Assembly: GCF_009389715.1 (NCBI RefSeq)
Contig: NC_052399.1
Span: 30,637,146 to 30,701,145, forward strand
Source: Phoenix dactylifera
Lineage: Eukaryota; Streptophyta; Magnoliopsida; Arecales; Arecaceae
Length of the DNA: 64,000 nucleotides
Reading direction: 5' to 3'
In this document: positions 50,165 through 63,452 of the stretch, piece after piece
How the letters are laid out: each line of letters opens with the position of its first letter
Numbering within the stretch: position 1 is the first letter of the stretch
Notes under the pieces: generated by a model
What the model saw: only the letters and a program-made list of their open reading frames with translations
The model's database searches: none
Told to the model about the DNA's origin: nothing
Made by a program: the position numbers and the translations under genes

Positions 50165-53100
50165 ATGGATCGCCTTGATGGTCGTGCCGGCCTCATGATT
50201 GTTTCTGATCTTGATCAGACAATGGTACACTTTATACAGTCCCTCCAATCACTAGTCTTTTCGGTTGCAACCATGCTTATGTGATGTTCAGGTTGGTCAG
50301 ATTTCTCTGCCAGGTTGATCATCATGACCCAGAGAATCTATCACTACTTAGGTTTAATGCATTGTGGGAATCTGAATACCGTCGTGATTCTCTGCTGGTT
50401 TTCTCAACTGGGAGATCCCCTACATTGTACAAGCAACTAAAGAAGGAGAAACCCATGTTAACCCCGGATATAACAATAATGTCAGTAGGTACAGAGATAA
50501 CATATGGTGAATTAATGGTGCCAGATGATGGTTGGGAGCATTATTTAAATCAGAAGTGGGACAGAAACATTGTTATTGAGGAAGCATCTAAGTATCCTCA
50601 ACTATCATTCCAGGTAATTTAACAGTTTTGTTGTTTATGATGTTCTTATGGACAGTGGAAAGATTCTGCATGATATGACATAGGGAAGAAAGATAATGGT
50701 ATCTGTCTCTGAGCTATATGATATCTGTGACATTGTGCAGTCATCAACAGAGCAGCGACCACACAAGGTTAGCTTTTATGTGCAGAAGGGGCAGGCAGAA
50801 GAAGTGATGAGATGTCTTTCAGAACGTCTGGTGAAACGTGGGGTAAGATTGCTTGAAAATGGAAGATGTTGATCTCTATTCAAAATTTTGTCTTCTTACA
50901 AAGGATTTTTGTCGGTTTAGGCTCATATCCATGGAAGAAATGACTAACTTGAAAACCATTTTTCCCTTCTTTTTCTTTTGCTTCTCTGATTGTTAATCAG
51001 CTAGATGTGAAAATAATTTACAGCAGTGGCATGGATCTAGATGTTTTACCGCAAGGGGCTGGCAAAGGACAGGCTCTTGCATATTTGCTCGGAAAGTTCA
51101 AGTCAGATGGTAAGCCACCAATTAATACTCTGGTTTGTGGTGACTCTGGCAATGATGCAGAATTATTCAGCATTCCAGAAGTTTATGGTGTGATGGTCAG
51201 TAGCCTAACAGGATATTGTTATTTTTTTTCCCAGAATACAATTTTCACATTATTTTTGGTGTTTGATGGTTTTTTGGAAAATGCTATGTTTTCATTTCTG
51301 ATCAATTTGCAGGTCAGCAATGCTCAAGAAGAATTGTTGCAGTGGCATGCACAAAATGCTGAGCATAATCCTAAAATAATTCATGCTACTGAGAGGTGTG
51401 CTGCTGGTATTATCCAGGCTATAGGCCATTTTAAGCTGGGTCCTAACACATCTCCCAGAGATACTGCAGATTTGTCAAGTTGCAAGGTTGACATTTTCAG
51501 CCCTGAGCATGAAGTTGTAGTGTTTTACATGTTGTATGAAAGATGGCGTCGAGCTGAAGTTGAAAACCATGAACTTACCATTCAGAATATGAAAAATATC
51601 AGTGTAGGTTCCCTCTCTCTGATGTCTATCAACCTAAATGTGATTATGCTTCTTAAGGCATCAGCAGGTTCTACATGAGTCAATTGTCTCATCATGAACT
51701 CATATGGTAAAATGTTTTAAGAACTTGCTCGTTCTACCTGATGGTTGAATTTTAAAAGTCAAGTAGCTGGTAAATTTAAAATAGTAAATTCATTTTTCCT
51801 ATTTCATTTGTATTTACTTCTAAGCATGAAAAGTTTTTTGGAAAAATTATGAAAATCAGATTAATGCTTTATAAACATTTAAGTGTTAAAGATATACCTT
51901 CTGGTTTTATTATCATTCATCATCAACTTGTATTTTCATCTCCAACTCTTCATGTATGTTGGTGATAGCACCCAAGCGGGATAATTGTCCATCCCTCTGG
52001 AGTTGAGCATTCTCTTCATGAGTGCATCGATGCATTTGCACCCTGCTATGGTGATAAACAAGGAAAACAGTTCAGAGTGTGGGTGGATAGAGTTTCGTCT
52101 TCCCAGATTGGTTCAGATGCTTGGCTAGTCAAATTTGATAAGTGGGAGCTCTCTGGTGAGTTAGACATCTTGTGCTTCATCTTGCAGACTTGTCTTTCTT
52201 CCATTCTTCATTATTAAGTTGTTTTTTGTGTTTTATAAAATTCAGTCTTGATGTCTTGATTGCATTTTTCATATGAAATTGAAGTAGTATCCATTATTTT
52301 TTTAAGTGCAAATGTTGAGATGATTCTTGGATGTCAATGTATGAGCTTTGTATTGATGATTTAGAAACAAGAAAAGTACTATGAGCATTAATGATTTGAG
52401 GCTTGTATTTTCTTGTACATTGAAGCAAACATGCTTTTGAAACACTTGTAGGCTTGTTGAGGGGATTGGTGGGCGTGAAAAAGGTGCAAATCAGTGATGG
52501 ACATATTTTGGATGAATGTTCAATCATCCTTGATCCTCTCTTTTGGATAAGTCAATCATTGACCATTTTTAAATTTAACAAAAGAATGGCAACCTTTAAA
52601 TGTAAAGACATGCTTCAGAATTAGTTATAAGAGAGGAGATTGCAGAATTGGAAAATGCTTAGGTCATCAAATCTGGGCAAGGTAGTTCAACTAAGTATAG
52701 TTAAGAAAGGAGAAAAGCGTATAGAAATTCCTTATTTCTGTAGGAGGAGAGTGATAGGTGAACGCACATGTGTTGTGTGTTGGTGGTAGTGATAATGATG
52801 GTTAAGAAAGGAGAAAAGCGTATAGACTTTTTCTATAGGAGGAAATGGTAGGTGACGATGGTCGTGTTGATATTGATTGTTTGCATGTGAGCTTGCATGT
52901 GTGTCAGGCAAGCCAAGTGATGGTGGTGATTGAGGTTGGGGATGCCAAAGAGGATTTGGGTTGCTAGAGGAGTTTGGCTGAGGATAAATCAGGCTAGAGG
53001 GGGTCGGATTGCTAGAAAGGGAGGGAGAGAATAAGCGGGCTTCATCTGGGGTAGGCTGATGTCGCCCATGGATTGGAGACAAGATGGGAAATAAAGAAAT

Positions 53101-55708
53101 AAAGGTAAGGGAGAGGGGTTGCGGTCCCCAGATAAGTTCTTGGGGAAGGGGGTTGGATTGCTAGAATGGATGTCCAGAGAAGGTGGGTTTCAGCTGGAGT
53201 GGGTCTGATCCTACCACTGGGAGTTAGTATCCTGTAAGCGATGACAGAGAAAGAGCATTGGTTGTAGTTTTCACCCCACCTTAAAAACCAATCAATGTTA
53301 GATATCCTTTCGCCAAGATATATGGACTTTATGGAACGTTAATTTATTTTTTTAATTTTTTTTCTGAGAGAGTTGAGAAATCATTAAGAATATGAAAGAA
53401 GGGTTACATGAGCCAGCCTAACTGGAAAGGAAAAACAAGAAACAGAAACAGTAAAAGATGAAGCAGAGCCCAAATCCAGGAAGATGTAGACTCCTCCATG
53501 ATTGTCATTGCCTTGAATGCCAGAACTAGTTCATTTTTTGCAGCTTTCTGAAGCCATCTTCATCCATTCTCCTGCTAAGGACTGGTATTCTCTATGAGCT
53601 GAAGACCAAATCTGCTAGAGTTTGAGAAAAGTCCTCACATTGCTTACCAACCATAAAAACCGAGAAATGACTGCGATTATAGCATCTCGATCTTTTTCTG
53701 CCTCACCTTACCATGCTGCATCTCCTTAAGAGTGCTCGGGAAAGTCCCCAGTTTAAGGTTGTTATTGGCTCCTTTTATCTTCTTTTTGACATATTATGTT
53801 TTGTCATGTTTGAATGTTTGTTAAATGCTGATTCATAAAGCCTGCTCAAAATAGTCTGGAGAAGGCTTGATAGTTATGTTTATCTTTTCTATTATGTTCA
53901 TATAATTTTTAATAAAATAGATCCAGGAAAGCTCACTTCTCCTGGCTTGCCTTGCCTTACTAAGAGTAAATTCAGCCTCTCACATTTGCTTGTTAAAACA
54001 TATGCCAAGTAATCAAGTTAAATCCTGTCCCATGAAAACATGCTCACTCTTGGGTTGGTATTATGTGCATAGGGCCCATTTGTATCTAAATTGCTTTGTC
54101 TTATATATACCGCTTTTTGACTTTCTCCTGTTTTGACCATTTACTATTTGTTTCTATGCTAACTTAATCAATGTGCCTGTCTTTGAAGAGTAAATCTTTA
54201 TTTCCTTCAATGTTCTACTTTCTCGTGATTTGTGTGATCACGATTCTTTTTCTGATTATTATAAACTTGTTAAATATACTTATAACTTGAATCTGAGATG
54301 TCGTGACCAATCTCGCCAGATATCGGATGCTTCTCTATATATTTAGGATTTAACTTGACTGATTTTTTTTCCTCCTCTCTTCCTGCTAGACGTATAGTAG
54401 GCATAGGCTCATAGCAATTGTAATTCTTAGTAAATTCCTGGCCAAGCACATTTTTTTTTACCAGTTGATTTATGCCTCTACAAACATTTGCACATTCCCA
54501 TATGAAATGTGCTGTAATTAGTGCCACTTTTATAGGAGACTTGATTGGTCTTATATACAGATACTAAAGAGGTACCATGGATGGAAGTTTTACAATACCA
54601 CGTTTCTTATTTATTTTATGTTTAAGAAAACTGGTTGGTGGAAACCTTTAGGCCATTGGACAAAACAGAAAAGGAAGCATCATTTTAGGCAAGTTAGACG
54701 AACAACTTCTTTAAGTTAATTAACTCAAAATTTCTTTTTCTTTTGCTGACAAGCAGGTCATTAATTCCTTGATTATTCTGATGTGAGCAGGTGCAGCTGA
54801 TCTGGGTTTTTTATGCAAATCATATATCCCAATATATCACTCTATTTCTCACATCTGATGTTAAATTGGTTGCTTGATTTTATTACATAACAAAAACTAT
54901 ATAACGGAGTAGTTGATCACTAACAAGTAGTTAGTGGTGAACTGCTTCGATGGTACAGAGACAACAGAGCTTCCTAAATAGGTAGAAAAAAATAATAAGG
55001 CAACGACTACCGTGGCAAAGAATTGAGAGGAAGGGAACAATGAAAGAAGGAATGATATTTCGAGAACTTTTCTCTGTTCCTGCAGAGAAAACAAGACTGA
55101 GGTGGCAGGCACTGGTCGACAGTGGGGGAAAAGGGGAATATCTTGAGGATAATAGAGGGAGTTCTTGTAGAAGTTGAGTTTCACTGCATTTCTCTAATTT
55201 TATTTACCCTTGTAAGCTATTCTTTTGAAACAAAAGCAACAGAATGAGAGAAAATGATGTTAAATCTTGCTTATTCCCTCTCTCTTCCCTCTACTTTCTC
55301 CATGAATGCCACCCACTATTGACTGGAGAACAGCATTAAACTACAAGCAAATATGCCACTGAAGTGAATTACTCAAGAGTGATAGTATGTAGTTGGTCTT
55401 ACTAAACCTGATACAACTATGGGTAATCTTTCTCATGCATGCATGGACCCCTTTTTATCTGTTTATCTCTGTTGCAGATGAAGGGCGGCAATGTTGTCTG
55501 ACTACTGTTCTGCTGAACTCGAAGGTAATTGACTACAAGCAATTTTCTCCTTTAGCTAAAAATTGCTCTCTAATTTCAAAATTTTCGAGACAAGCTAATA
55601 TGGGTGATGTTGCAGCCTGAGACCCCACAAGGGTTTGCTTTGGTACATATTCATCAAACCTGGATGGATGGATATGCAGGAAGAGATCAAAGGATGTGGT
55701 TCTTCTAA
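50165..55708 (+). CDS. SPP: Sucrose-phosphate phosphatase
   Basis: Cytosolic enzyme that removes phosphate from sucrose-6F-phosphate, the last step of sucrose synthesis, working with sucrose-phosphate synthase. Exons 50165-50224, 50314-50613, 50741-50842, 51001-51195, 51313-51603, 51969-52155, 55478-55524, 55616-55708 give 424 aa, the usual length for plant SPP (about 420-425). The HAD catalytic motifs are intact: motif I SDLDQT with nucleophile D15 and acid D17, motif II FSTGRSP (T52), the lysine in GAGKGQ (K176), and motif IV GDSGND (D202, D206). SVGTEITYG and [10 protein letters not shown] are family hallmarks. The C-terminal S6PP_C domain (about residue 255 to the end) has HPSG and VWVDRV stretches and ends in the short exon [15 protein letters not shown]. 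Intron 6 (52156-55477, 3.3 kb) carries repeats. Nothing suggests loss of function. Confidence 0.95.
52701..52840. repeat. Direct repeat, period 101 bp, in SPP intron 6
   Basis: TTAAGAAAGGAGAAAAGCGT followed by ATAGA and a related TTTCT(G/A)TAGGAGGA tail occurs at 52701 and at 52802. The interval between them is filled by GT/GA-rich sequence. Confidence 0.75.
53341..53765 (-). mobile_element. Possible LINE 3' end fragment in SPP intron 6
   Basis: The minus strand reads [19 protein letters not shown] near 53690-53630, which resembles the WLxRNxRIF region common near the 3' end of plant LINE proteins, and ends in an A-rich tail (53341-53370 on the plus strand as T-rich). Similarity is short and there are stops; the call is tentative. 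Confidence 0.3.
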
Positions 55709-57729
55709 GACAAGACATCCGCCATGGAGATGGTCCCTTCGATTCTGATAGTCTTTATTTTTTTCAGTCCTCAAAACATAATGTTCATGGCGTATCGCAA
55801 ACGTTGTTCTAGGAATATATCTGCTTTCTCAAATACTTATCATTGCAACACCATCATTCTGATGCTTTTGAAGAAATGATATCGAGAATAACAGAAATTT
55901 GTAGATCTTTGGCCTATCTTGATGGTTTGCTTATTTTAGGATTGGAACCATCATATTGTAGTACTTCCTGGTGGTTGATTGCCCTAGCTCAAATAAAATA
56001 TGGTGTGTCACCATTATATACCAAAAATCCAAAATAAAACTGATTGTGTAGAAACCATGATTCTCCACATTGCCAGGTTTTGTTAGAGATGATCAGGACA
56101 GTTAAATAGAGATATTGTTTAGTTTTTGTGATCCTGCATTCTCTTGAGCTTTAGAATATTAAAGAGGATTCTCTAGTTTCCTCTCGGATGTATTCATACT
56201 AGATCAGCATGAGCAAAAAAAACCCAAAAAAGAACATCATCTTTCACTAGTTAGTGTCTATCAAACATGATAGATCCTTTGAAAAGCTACAGCTATATCA
56301 AATATGATGCCTATGCGATTTCTTTTAGTCTTCTTTTCGTAGAGATCTCAATGACACGTGTTTCTTTATGGCCGCAATCAACCCAAAAGAAGTCTTGGTA
56401 CACATGAATCTCCATTGCATGCTACACCTAAGTTTATATTGACCTCTTTGATGAGGATTTTGATTCTTTTTACCTTCTCCCTCTCTCTCCCTCTCTCCAT
56501 AAGTATTTGCTGTAGCAAATTATTGAGGTTCTTTTTAACATAAAACTGAAATATTTTCAACTTATTGAGGCTCTTAATCAAGTAAGATTACGAAAGGCTA
56601 TTTTAAAAAATGCTGCTATAATTGCTAATAATACCATACAACCATAAATTCAAAGTATGCCCAACAATTTCAGAAATAAGTCATAAGAATTTCAAGAAGA
56701 AATTAGAGAAACAACTCTGAAATAAGGTGTCCGCGTGACCTGAAACCTACTTAGTATTGATTGTATCATTCTGGAGAAGCCGTAGTGGATAAATCTTGAG
56801 GTCGATCCTTGTCTCACACTTCTAAATATTATACATATAGTATAGATTAATGGGTTTTTATACGGTCAATGCATGTTAAAGGTCTTGTGCATGGTATCTT
56901 GATTTTTCATGCAACTTTGTTAAGATTAGCTAAACCCCTAATCGTAGAATTTATGACAACTCTCACAAAGGTAAGCACTCCAAAAATATTTGTGACTAAA
57001 TATCTCGTTTCATTTTTGGTTAGTCATATGACTCATATCTATAACTTTAATGCTTAACTTAGACTCTTCAGCTAATATTTATCAGAGCGGGTCAATTTAT
57101 CATCATGGATCAAATCCAGTCATTTGAAATCCTCGATATATGATCCAATTGAAGGGTAGGTCTTAACTTTATACTCATGCGTGACCTAGGTGTCTTGTTA
57201 AGTTCATGCATGCATGTCATATAGATACTGGATTGACTTGATCCAATTATATACAATCTCTAGATATTGAATTGAGCTTCCAAACGGAGGATCATGATTC
57301 GGGTCTCAAGGGCTGTTATCCCTCAATAAACCAACCTTGTGTAATTTACTCTGAGAATTTTCCAAGTGCAGATCCTAGATTCATATCTTGATCTTTCCAA
57401 TCCAAGACAAGGAGGGGTCTTGTGAAGATGAAGGGAGGTTGGTCAAGCCAACCAACCAATGCGAGGAGATTTCGATAGAATAAGACCAAAGTGGTCAAAA
57501 AAAAGTCCAAGTGGGGACCTTGTGCAAATAATTCTGTCGGTCAAGGTCAACGATCTCATTAGATATTTTGGGTGGTGAACAATGACCTCACAGTAATTTT
57601 TGAGGCAGAGCCATTTGCATCTCAGAAAGAGGAGTGGTTGGTTTTCTTTCCTATTTCTAGTCGTTCTCCTCTTTCCTTGCATTTACTCCCTATCCATTTA
57701 TTTAATCTGGATTTTGAGTCTATCTTCTT
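55709..57729. other. SPP 3' region and gene-less DNA
   Basis: Holds the SPP 3' untranslated region and then AT-rich DNA with no recognised gene. A short CT-rich microsatellite lies near 56478-56500. Confidence 0.4.
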
Positions 57730-57783
57730 ATGGCCTCCCCATTCTGGATCTCCACAGGCGTGCCCAAGAGGGAGAAGAGAGAG

Positions 57784-58512
57784 ATGGATAGCTCCAATTG
57801 CATTGGAATCATGGCGGTCATAGCGGTATCGAGTAGTGTAGCCTTCATGGCCCTTCAAGCTCAGAAGCATCTCCTTTCTGAGTTCATCAAGAAGTTGGAA
57901 ATGGAACTTGGTAGGAACAATCACCTCCCTTGATTCCAATGATTTTTAATTTTTGTCCAATCAGATGATTCTTCTTCTCCTTGAGATTGCCTTATTTCGT
58001 TTTTATTTTTCTTATTGCCCATATTTTCTTGTGCCTTATCTTAGAACATGCTATATATTTTATGTAAAACTAGACATGCCACATTTTGTTCTATATATTA
58101 TTCATGTAAATCTAAAAGGGAATTTGAATTTAAATGTGTTATAAGACTTGGCCTTCAACAATAACACCACTAAGGTTGGTCCCGAGTCCACATATAACAA
58201 AAGAAAAGAGTTGATGTTGGGTTGGCATGAATCCTAATCCAAATTTTCTCATCCTTGTACATTTTCTTGGTCATTATATTTTATTTTTTGAATGAAGTCC
58301 GTAATTTTATTCCAGGAATGCTGATATAAATATTTTTTTTTTATTTAATAGGTGGTGTGAAAAAGGCACCAAAGAAGAAGGTTAGATTTGCGCCCGATGT
58401 AATTGAACCATCATCAAATAGCAAGGAGTATAGAAGGCATCACTCAATGACACCCATCAAGCAAAATCGAGCAATGAGCAACTCATTTATGTCTCTAGAA
58501 CTTATGAATTAG
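57784..58512 (+). CDS. Small plant membrane protein with a KKVRF motif, function unknown
   Basis: Two exons (57784-57910 and 58352-58512, GT-AG, phase 1) give 95 aa. I know this as a small plant-specific family without an assigned function. After a short N-terminus comes one hydrophobic segment (about residues 7-25, IGIMAVIAVSSSVAFMALQA), then a short helix-like stretch (LLSEFIKKLEMELG). A basic patch carries K51-K52-V53-R54-F55, followed by APDVIEPSSNSKEYRR. KVRF fits the RVxF docking consensus for protein phosphatase 1, and the family's conservation, as I recall it, centres on this stretch. An in-frame ATG at 57730 would add 18 residues; I chose 57784 because the family usually begins just before the hydrophobic segment. 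The rest of the C-terminus is polar and probably disordered. A PP1 role is inference. Confidence 0.8.
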
Positions 58513-60201
58513 CATAGGAAAATATCGTCATTGTTAATAAATCTCTTTTTTATTTGATTTCACAATGGATGGCTTGCCGCCAAACCCGTTGCAAAAGGGA
58601 ATCTATACTTTTTATAGTTGATGAAATAAGTCTTTTTTTTAAAAAAATAAAAAGATATACTAGTCATAGTTTGTATCCAAATTCCAACATTTTAACTAGC
58701 AAATTAAAGCCATTCCTTCAATTTGACTTTTTCGATATATTTAGACGAGCACAACATCGAACTGGATACAGTCATCGCTAGTTTGAGATTGAGATTGGCA
58801 TGGTTCATTGAGGGGCACACTATTCTTACCCTGTATAAATATCACATTTAATACAAACTAAATTTTAAAAGAGATAGATATCCCGTGTACCGTTGATTGA
58901 AGGGATAGACCTATTCCGCCGGATAGGATCCTTTTGACATTTGGTCAGATGGAGAGAACAATGGGCATTTTATGTGCATTGGACTTCATAATGGTTTGAA
59001 TTTTATTATAGAAACCAAATTGCTCTCTTTCGCTTTTTGAGTGCTTGTTGGATATGGGAATAAAAAATAACTGGGAGAGATGGCTTTCCTTCTTCCACAG
59101 TACAAAGCTACTCCATCAAAACAGTACAGTGGAATTAAGACTTGAGGCCCCACGTAATAACATGAGGCCTTCTTTTCTGTCCCATTTTGGCATTTGGCAG
59201 CATACCATTCCACTTTGGAAGGACATCTTTCCACTTAATCTCCATCCAAATACATCCTAAATGGTTCGGTGACAGTCTCGACTTCACTTCACTATGGTGG
59301 AACCCAGGCTCCTGGATGGACCAAGCCTGCGAACTAGGGGCCAATGCCATTTTGAAGTGTAACTCCTCACCTCCTGTCCAAGAGGCTAAAGATTGACATT
59401 AGGTGAGTAGCTTGTCCACATAGAGTTTATGGCTTAGGCTTGATCCCTCAATTATTATTCTCTTCTTATAGAACGTCTTGGAAGGTGGTGAAACTATTTG
59501 TGTGTATTAGATCTTGCAGCCAAATTATATTTTTTCACTCTTCCATGAAACGACATTTCCTCCTATAATGTATGTACATGGATTGGTAATTGTCCTCGTT
59601 TAAAGAAAATTTACGTGAAACTACATTATTTCCATTTAAGCAGATCAAGCATTGCTCGTAGCATGCATCTAATTTATTACTACCCATATCTTTTCCTCAT
59701 GCATGCTTCTAATTTATTCCCCCGCATTTTTTTTGTTTGAGTTGAACGGTGGGGTAAGAGTGTCCTACGCATTGTCTTTGAGCAGTGATCTCGGCTGATG
59801 TCATGACTGCATATTCTGAGGGTTTTATTTTTGATAGGATGGATAAGTTTATTATTTAGAACTAGAAAATATACATCCATAAAAATCAAAAAATAAAATA
59901 TTTAAAAATTAACTCGGAAGATATATAGAAGAATTTCATAGTGTAACCTCAGTGTGATTGGCCACATAGCCTGCTATCCGGTCCTTCGCATGAAAGATCA
60001 TCATGCATGGAGTCCTTCCCTTATCAAACGAAAGAAGAGAGAGAGAGAGGTCTCCTTATCTTCAATTGTGCCTGCTACTATCTTACTTTCTTGGTGTGCG
60101 TTGTCAGTTTGCCACAAACTTCACCCGCCAATTATTCGATGAAATGCCTAACCCCCAATATCTCTGATCTTACCAACTAGATGAGCATGATTTTATCAAC
60201 A
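58513..60201. other. Gene-less DNA
   Basis: Contains the 3' untranslated region of the small membrane-protein gene, then intergenic sequence. Short open frames on both strands show no known similarity. Confidence 0.4.
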
Positions 60202-62624
60202 TGTCATACATATCATTGAACATTTGCATGCCATTGATGGCTTAAATCTAGAACAAACATCAAACAAAAAATAGAAAAGAGATGCTGGAAAAAAAAATAA
60301 TTAGGAGAGAGAAATATTTTATTATTAAAATTGAGTCATACTAAAGGCTCTCTCTCACTCGTCACCAAGAAGGACAACTTTCACCCTCTCTTTCTCTTTT
60401 TTCTCATGCCACACTCAAGGAGACACTAAAGGTCTTTTTAAATAGAGCATCACATTGGTGGGATGTTTGATTACTGCTTAAATTCAAAAACCAATATCGA
60501 CTAAAAGATAGGACTTGATAACTATTAAAGGATAATGATAACTATTCTAGAAGGAATAACTAAATAGAATAAAGCTAGGAATAAAATCCTAAAATCATTA
60601 AAAATTAATGACCAACTAAATAGGAATTTTATAGTACTTGGCAATGAATCTCAAAACTCTCCTCATTGTAAAATCTATGCCAACAATATTGGTTTTGTCA
60701 ATGTTGTAAAACGCCATAGCAGCCTTTGTTGTTATTACCACAGTAATAACAATATGTAATAACTTGTCAAACTAATAATTGAATAGTAGAACTCCTTCCT
60801 TGGCTCGAACAATAACTTCTTGGCTGAATTGTCCTTTTCGATGCATATATCGAAATCCATGGGGTCCTCCAACACTTCTCCTGAGCATAAACTCCATGAT
60901 CACTATATCAAGATTTTATAGAACATCCAGCTTATGCCAACAAATATTAAGTTGCCAGTTGCAATCAATATGAGCATCAACCATTACCTCCACTTGAGCA
61001 GCTTCAAGTATCTGCATATGATTTGCTCCTACATATGAAATCAAATTCTCATAAATAGAGTCTTCTAATAGCTCGAACTTTGGAGTAGCTTCAAAATCAA
61101 TTGTCATACTAAAAACCTTATCGAGTACTGAGGCATAACATGAATCATCTCTACCAAGCATATCTTCTTCCTACTTGATCATTGAAACTACTTCAAAATT
61201 AGTCAGTTTTTCAACCTCATAGCTGACTAAATCTCAAAAAAAAATATTCATATATTTGATAGCTTCAACACAACACTCTTCTACATTATTTGATTCTTCG
61301 GTATAGATCTTTATAGACGGGTGAACTATAGCATCCTTTGACTCTTCCTAAGCAACTTTAGTCATGATCTCTTCTAAACTTAATACAACATCCATATGAT
61401 TAAGCTCCTTCTGCTTCATATTTTCTTCTAGATTTGGTTGATTCTCAAGCTGATCAACTTTGTCATGCTTTGAGTCTTCCGAACTTGAACCAATCTCTTA
61501 ACTAGTCAAGCTCCCCCTTGAATCAAATCTTTATCTTTAAAGCAATTTTGTACTTGTTCATCCAGATTTTTAGGAAAGCCTAGAACTAAAATTCACTCTT
61601 CAAGTAATTTATGTTTAGGATGTCTCATCTTTTTTGAATGTGAGTGGACAATCGTAAGAATATCTTATACTTTCTTTGGCTCTTGTATATCTTGAATATG
61701 GAGATAATTTTTTCTATCAACTAAAACTTAAATAATCCACATTAGCTTTCTTGAATTTAGATTTTACTTTCTTCTCGCAGCCTCATTATTGAAAGTATCT
61801 GTTGGCATCATTTTTTACTTCCTATCAAATAAGACTTGACAATAGCCTTCCAAATTGGATAGCAGGTGCTGTTCAACTTGCAAAGAGAATTGGTAGTAGC
61901 AAAAGTAACAATATTAATGTTAGTAAAGTTGGGCATATTGAACCAATTAAGAAAGAAGGTTATAGCAACAATCATGATGATTTACCTTTTGAATTACTAA
62001 AATAAGAGTCCACATGCATGCACCACTGCTCAGCGAGTTACTGGAAGCTCTGCAATCATGCTGAACTACAAACACATGAACTACCAACAATCAAGTTGTG
62101 GCTCCAAAAACTGCACTTCGAATAAATCTAATCGAAGCAACAAACTAGTTAACCACTCTCCAACCTCGCTTTGATACCATGTAGAACAGCATGCTACGCG
62201 GAGTAGATTGACCATGCCTACCTAAGATCTAGAATAAAAACAAAACAAAAACAACAAAAAGGAGATGCTGAAAAAAATAATTAGGAGAGAAAAAAATATT
62301 TATTAAAAAAATTGAGCCACACTAAAAGCTCTCTCTCACTCCTCAATAAGAATGACAACTCTCACTTTCTCCTTCTCTCTTTTCTCATGTCACACTAAAG
62401 TAGACACCAAAGGTCTCCAGCATTGTATGCATAGGATATTTGCTTCCAACTCAAATTCAAAAAACAATACTTATTAAAAGATAAGACTGGATAACTACTA
62501 AAGAATAAAAATAATTATTCAATAAGGATTAACTAAATAGAATAAAACTAGAAATAGAATTTTAAAATCATTAAAATTAATAACCTATCAAATAGAAATT
62601 TTATAAAATTAGAACTTGGTAGCA
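60202..62624 (-). mobile_element. Small non-autonomous LTR retroelement
   Basis: Two direct repeats of about 440 bases (about 60202-60644 and 62182-62624) share a long collinear stretch: an A-rich part with GAGATGCTG and AATAATTAGGAGAGA, GGCTCTCTCTCACTC-type sequence, then CTCATG-CACACT. The right copy is bounded by TG...CA on the minus strand and is followed inwards by TGGTATCAAAGC, a match to the primer-binding site for initiator methionine tRNA. A purine-rich tract lies beside the left copy. The 1.5 kb between them has no recognisable pol, so this looks like a TRIM- or LARD-like element read on the minus strand. The two repeats differ at many positions, so it is old, and its internal frames are broken. 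No clean target duplication was seen. Confidence 0.6.
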
Positions 62625-62639
62625 GTTTTTTGCTTGTTG

Positions 62640-63340
62640 TTAATAAGGAATTTATATTCCAATTACTTATTTCGTTTCAAATCTACCGCATCTTCCTGCA
62701 AAAGATTTAGATCGAGAAGGGTTTACGCATAGCAGCTGTAATTACTGGTCATTCGAAAAGCTGCTGTTTTAAAACTGTGGCGGGCGGCTGCGATACTCTT
62801 GCCCGCGCTTTTACCCGGACAAGCGTTCGTTTCCCCGGCGTTCTAGAAATCCGATTCCCCCGTGCTCGGTCAAAGATGTAGCGCCCGCACGTGCGAGCTG
62901 AGGCACGTCTGGTCAAACGGGGAGTCGGCGATCGGGTCGGTCACATCAAGTCTGACGTGTTGGGAATCGCTTCCAGCTCAGCGCCTGTTTCCCGGTCAAC
63001 TAAACTGGCTTTGGCCATGAGGAAAATATCGGGACCAGCGTCGAGGCCGCAATTCCCCACCCCCTTCACGGGTACGTATGTGGAGCCCAACTTCGACTTG
63101 ACAGGTGCCGCATATTTGTAGCAGGGTGAGAGAGTGGGTGTTCGTGTGGTGGGTGTTGATGCATTATTACCAATTGGCGCGTCGCGTTTGCTGAGATGGG
63201 GAAGGGGTTTCCACGCCGGCGGGCCTTTTTCCACCCGCCTCGGTTTCTGCTGTCCCGCAGGTCCCAGTTAACCAAGTAACGTCCGCCATAACGGTTATGC
63301 TGTCCTCCGTTATTATGTCTACACTCCCGCACGAAACTAT
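62640..63340. promoter_or_regulatory. GC-rich, CpG-rich upstream region of the right-edge gene
   Basis: About 600 bases clearly richer in GC and CG than the surroundings, including a CACGTG core at 62888-62893 and a CACGTC word at about 62903. Open frames here on both strands look like by-products of composition. It ends 300 bases before a TATA box, so an upstream regulatory region is the simplest reading; an unrecognised exon is an alternative. Confidence 0.35.
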
Positions 63341-63452
63341 GCCAGTTTATGTAAATTTTTATAATCCTTTTTTCCATCATAACAACCAACAAAGACTATT
63401 ATAAGAACTATATTATTTTATTTCAAAAGCTTAATTTACAGCCGAAATAGCA

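Noticed and set aside
52732-53082. Minus-strand open frame of 116 codons rich in S, P and H
   Set aside because: Lies in SPP intron 6 in a GT/GA-rich repeat stretch; composition explains the open frame.
62891-63392. Overlapping open frames on both strands in GC-rich DNA
   Set aside because: High GC reduces stop codons. No domain recognised, and the position fits an upstream regulatory region.
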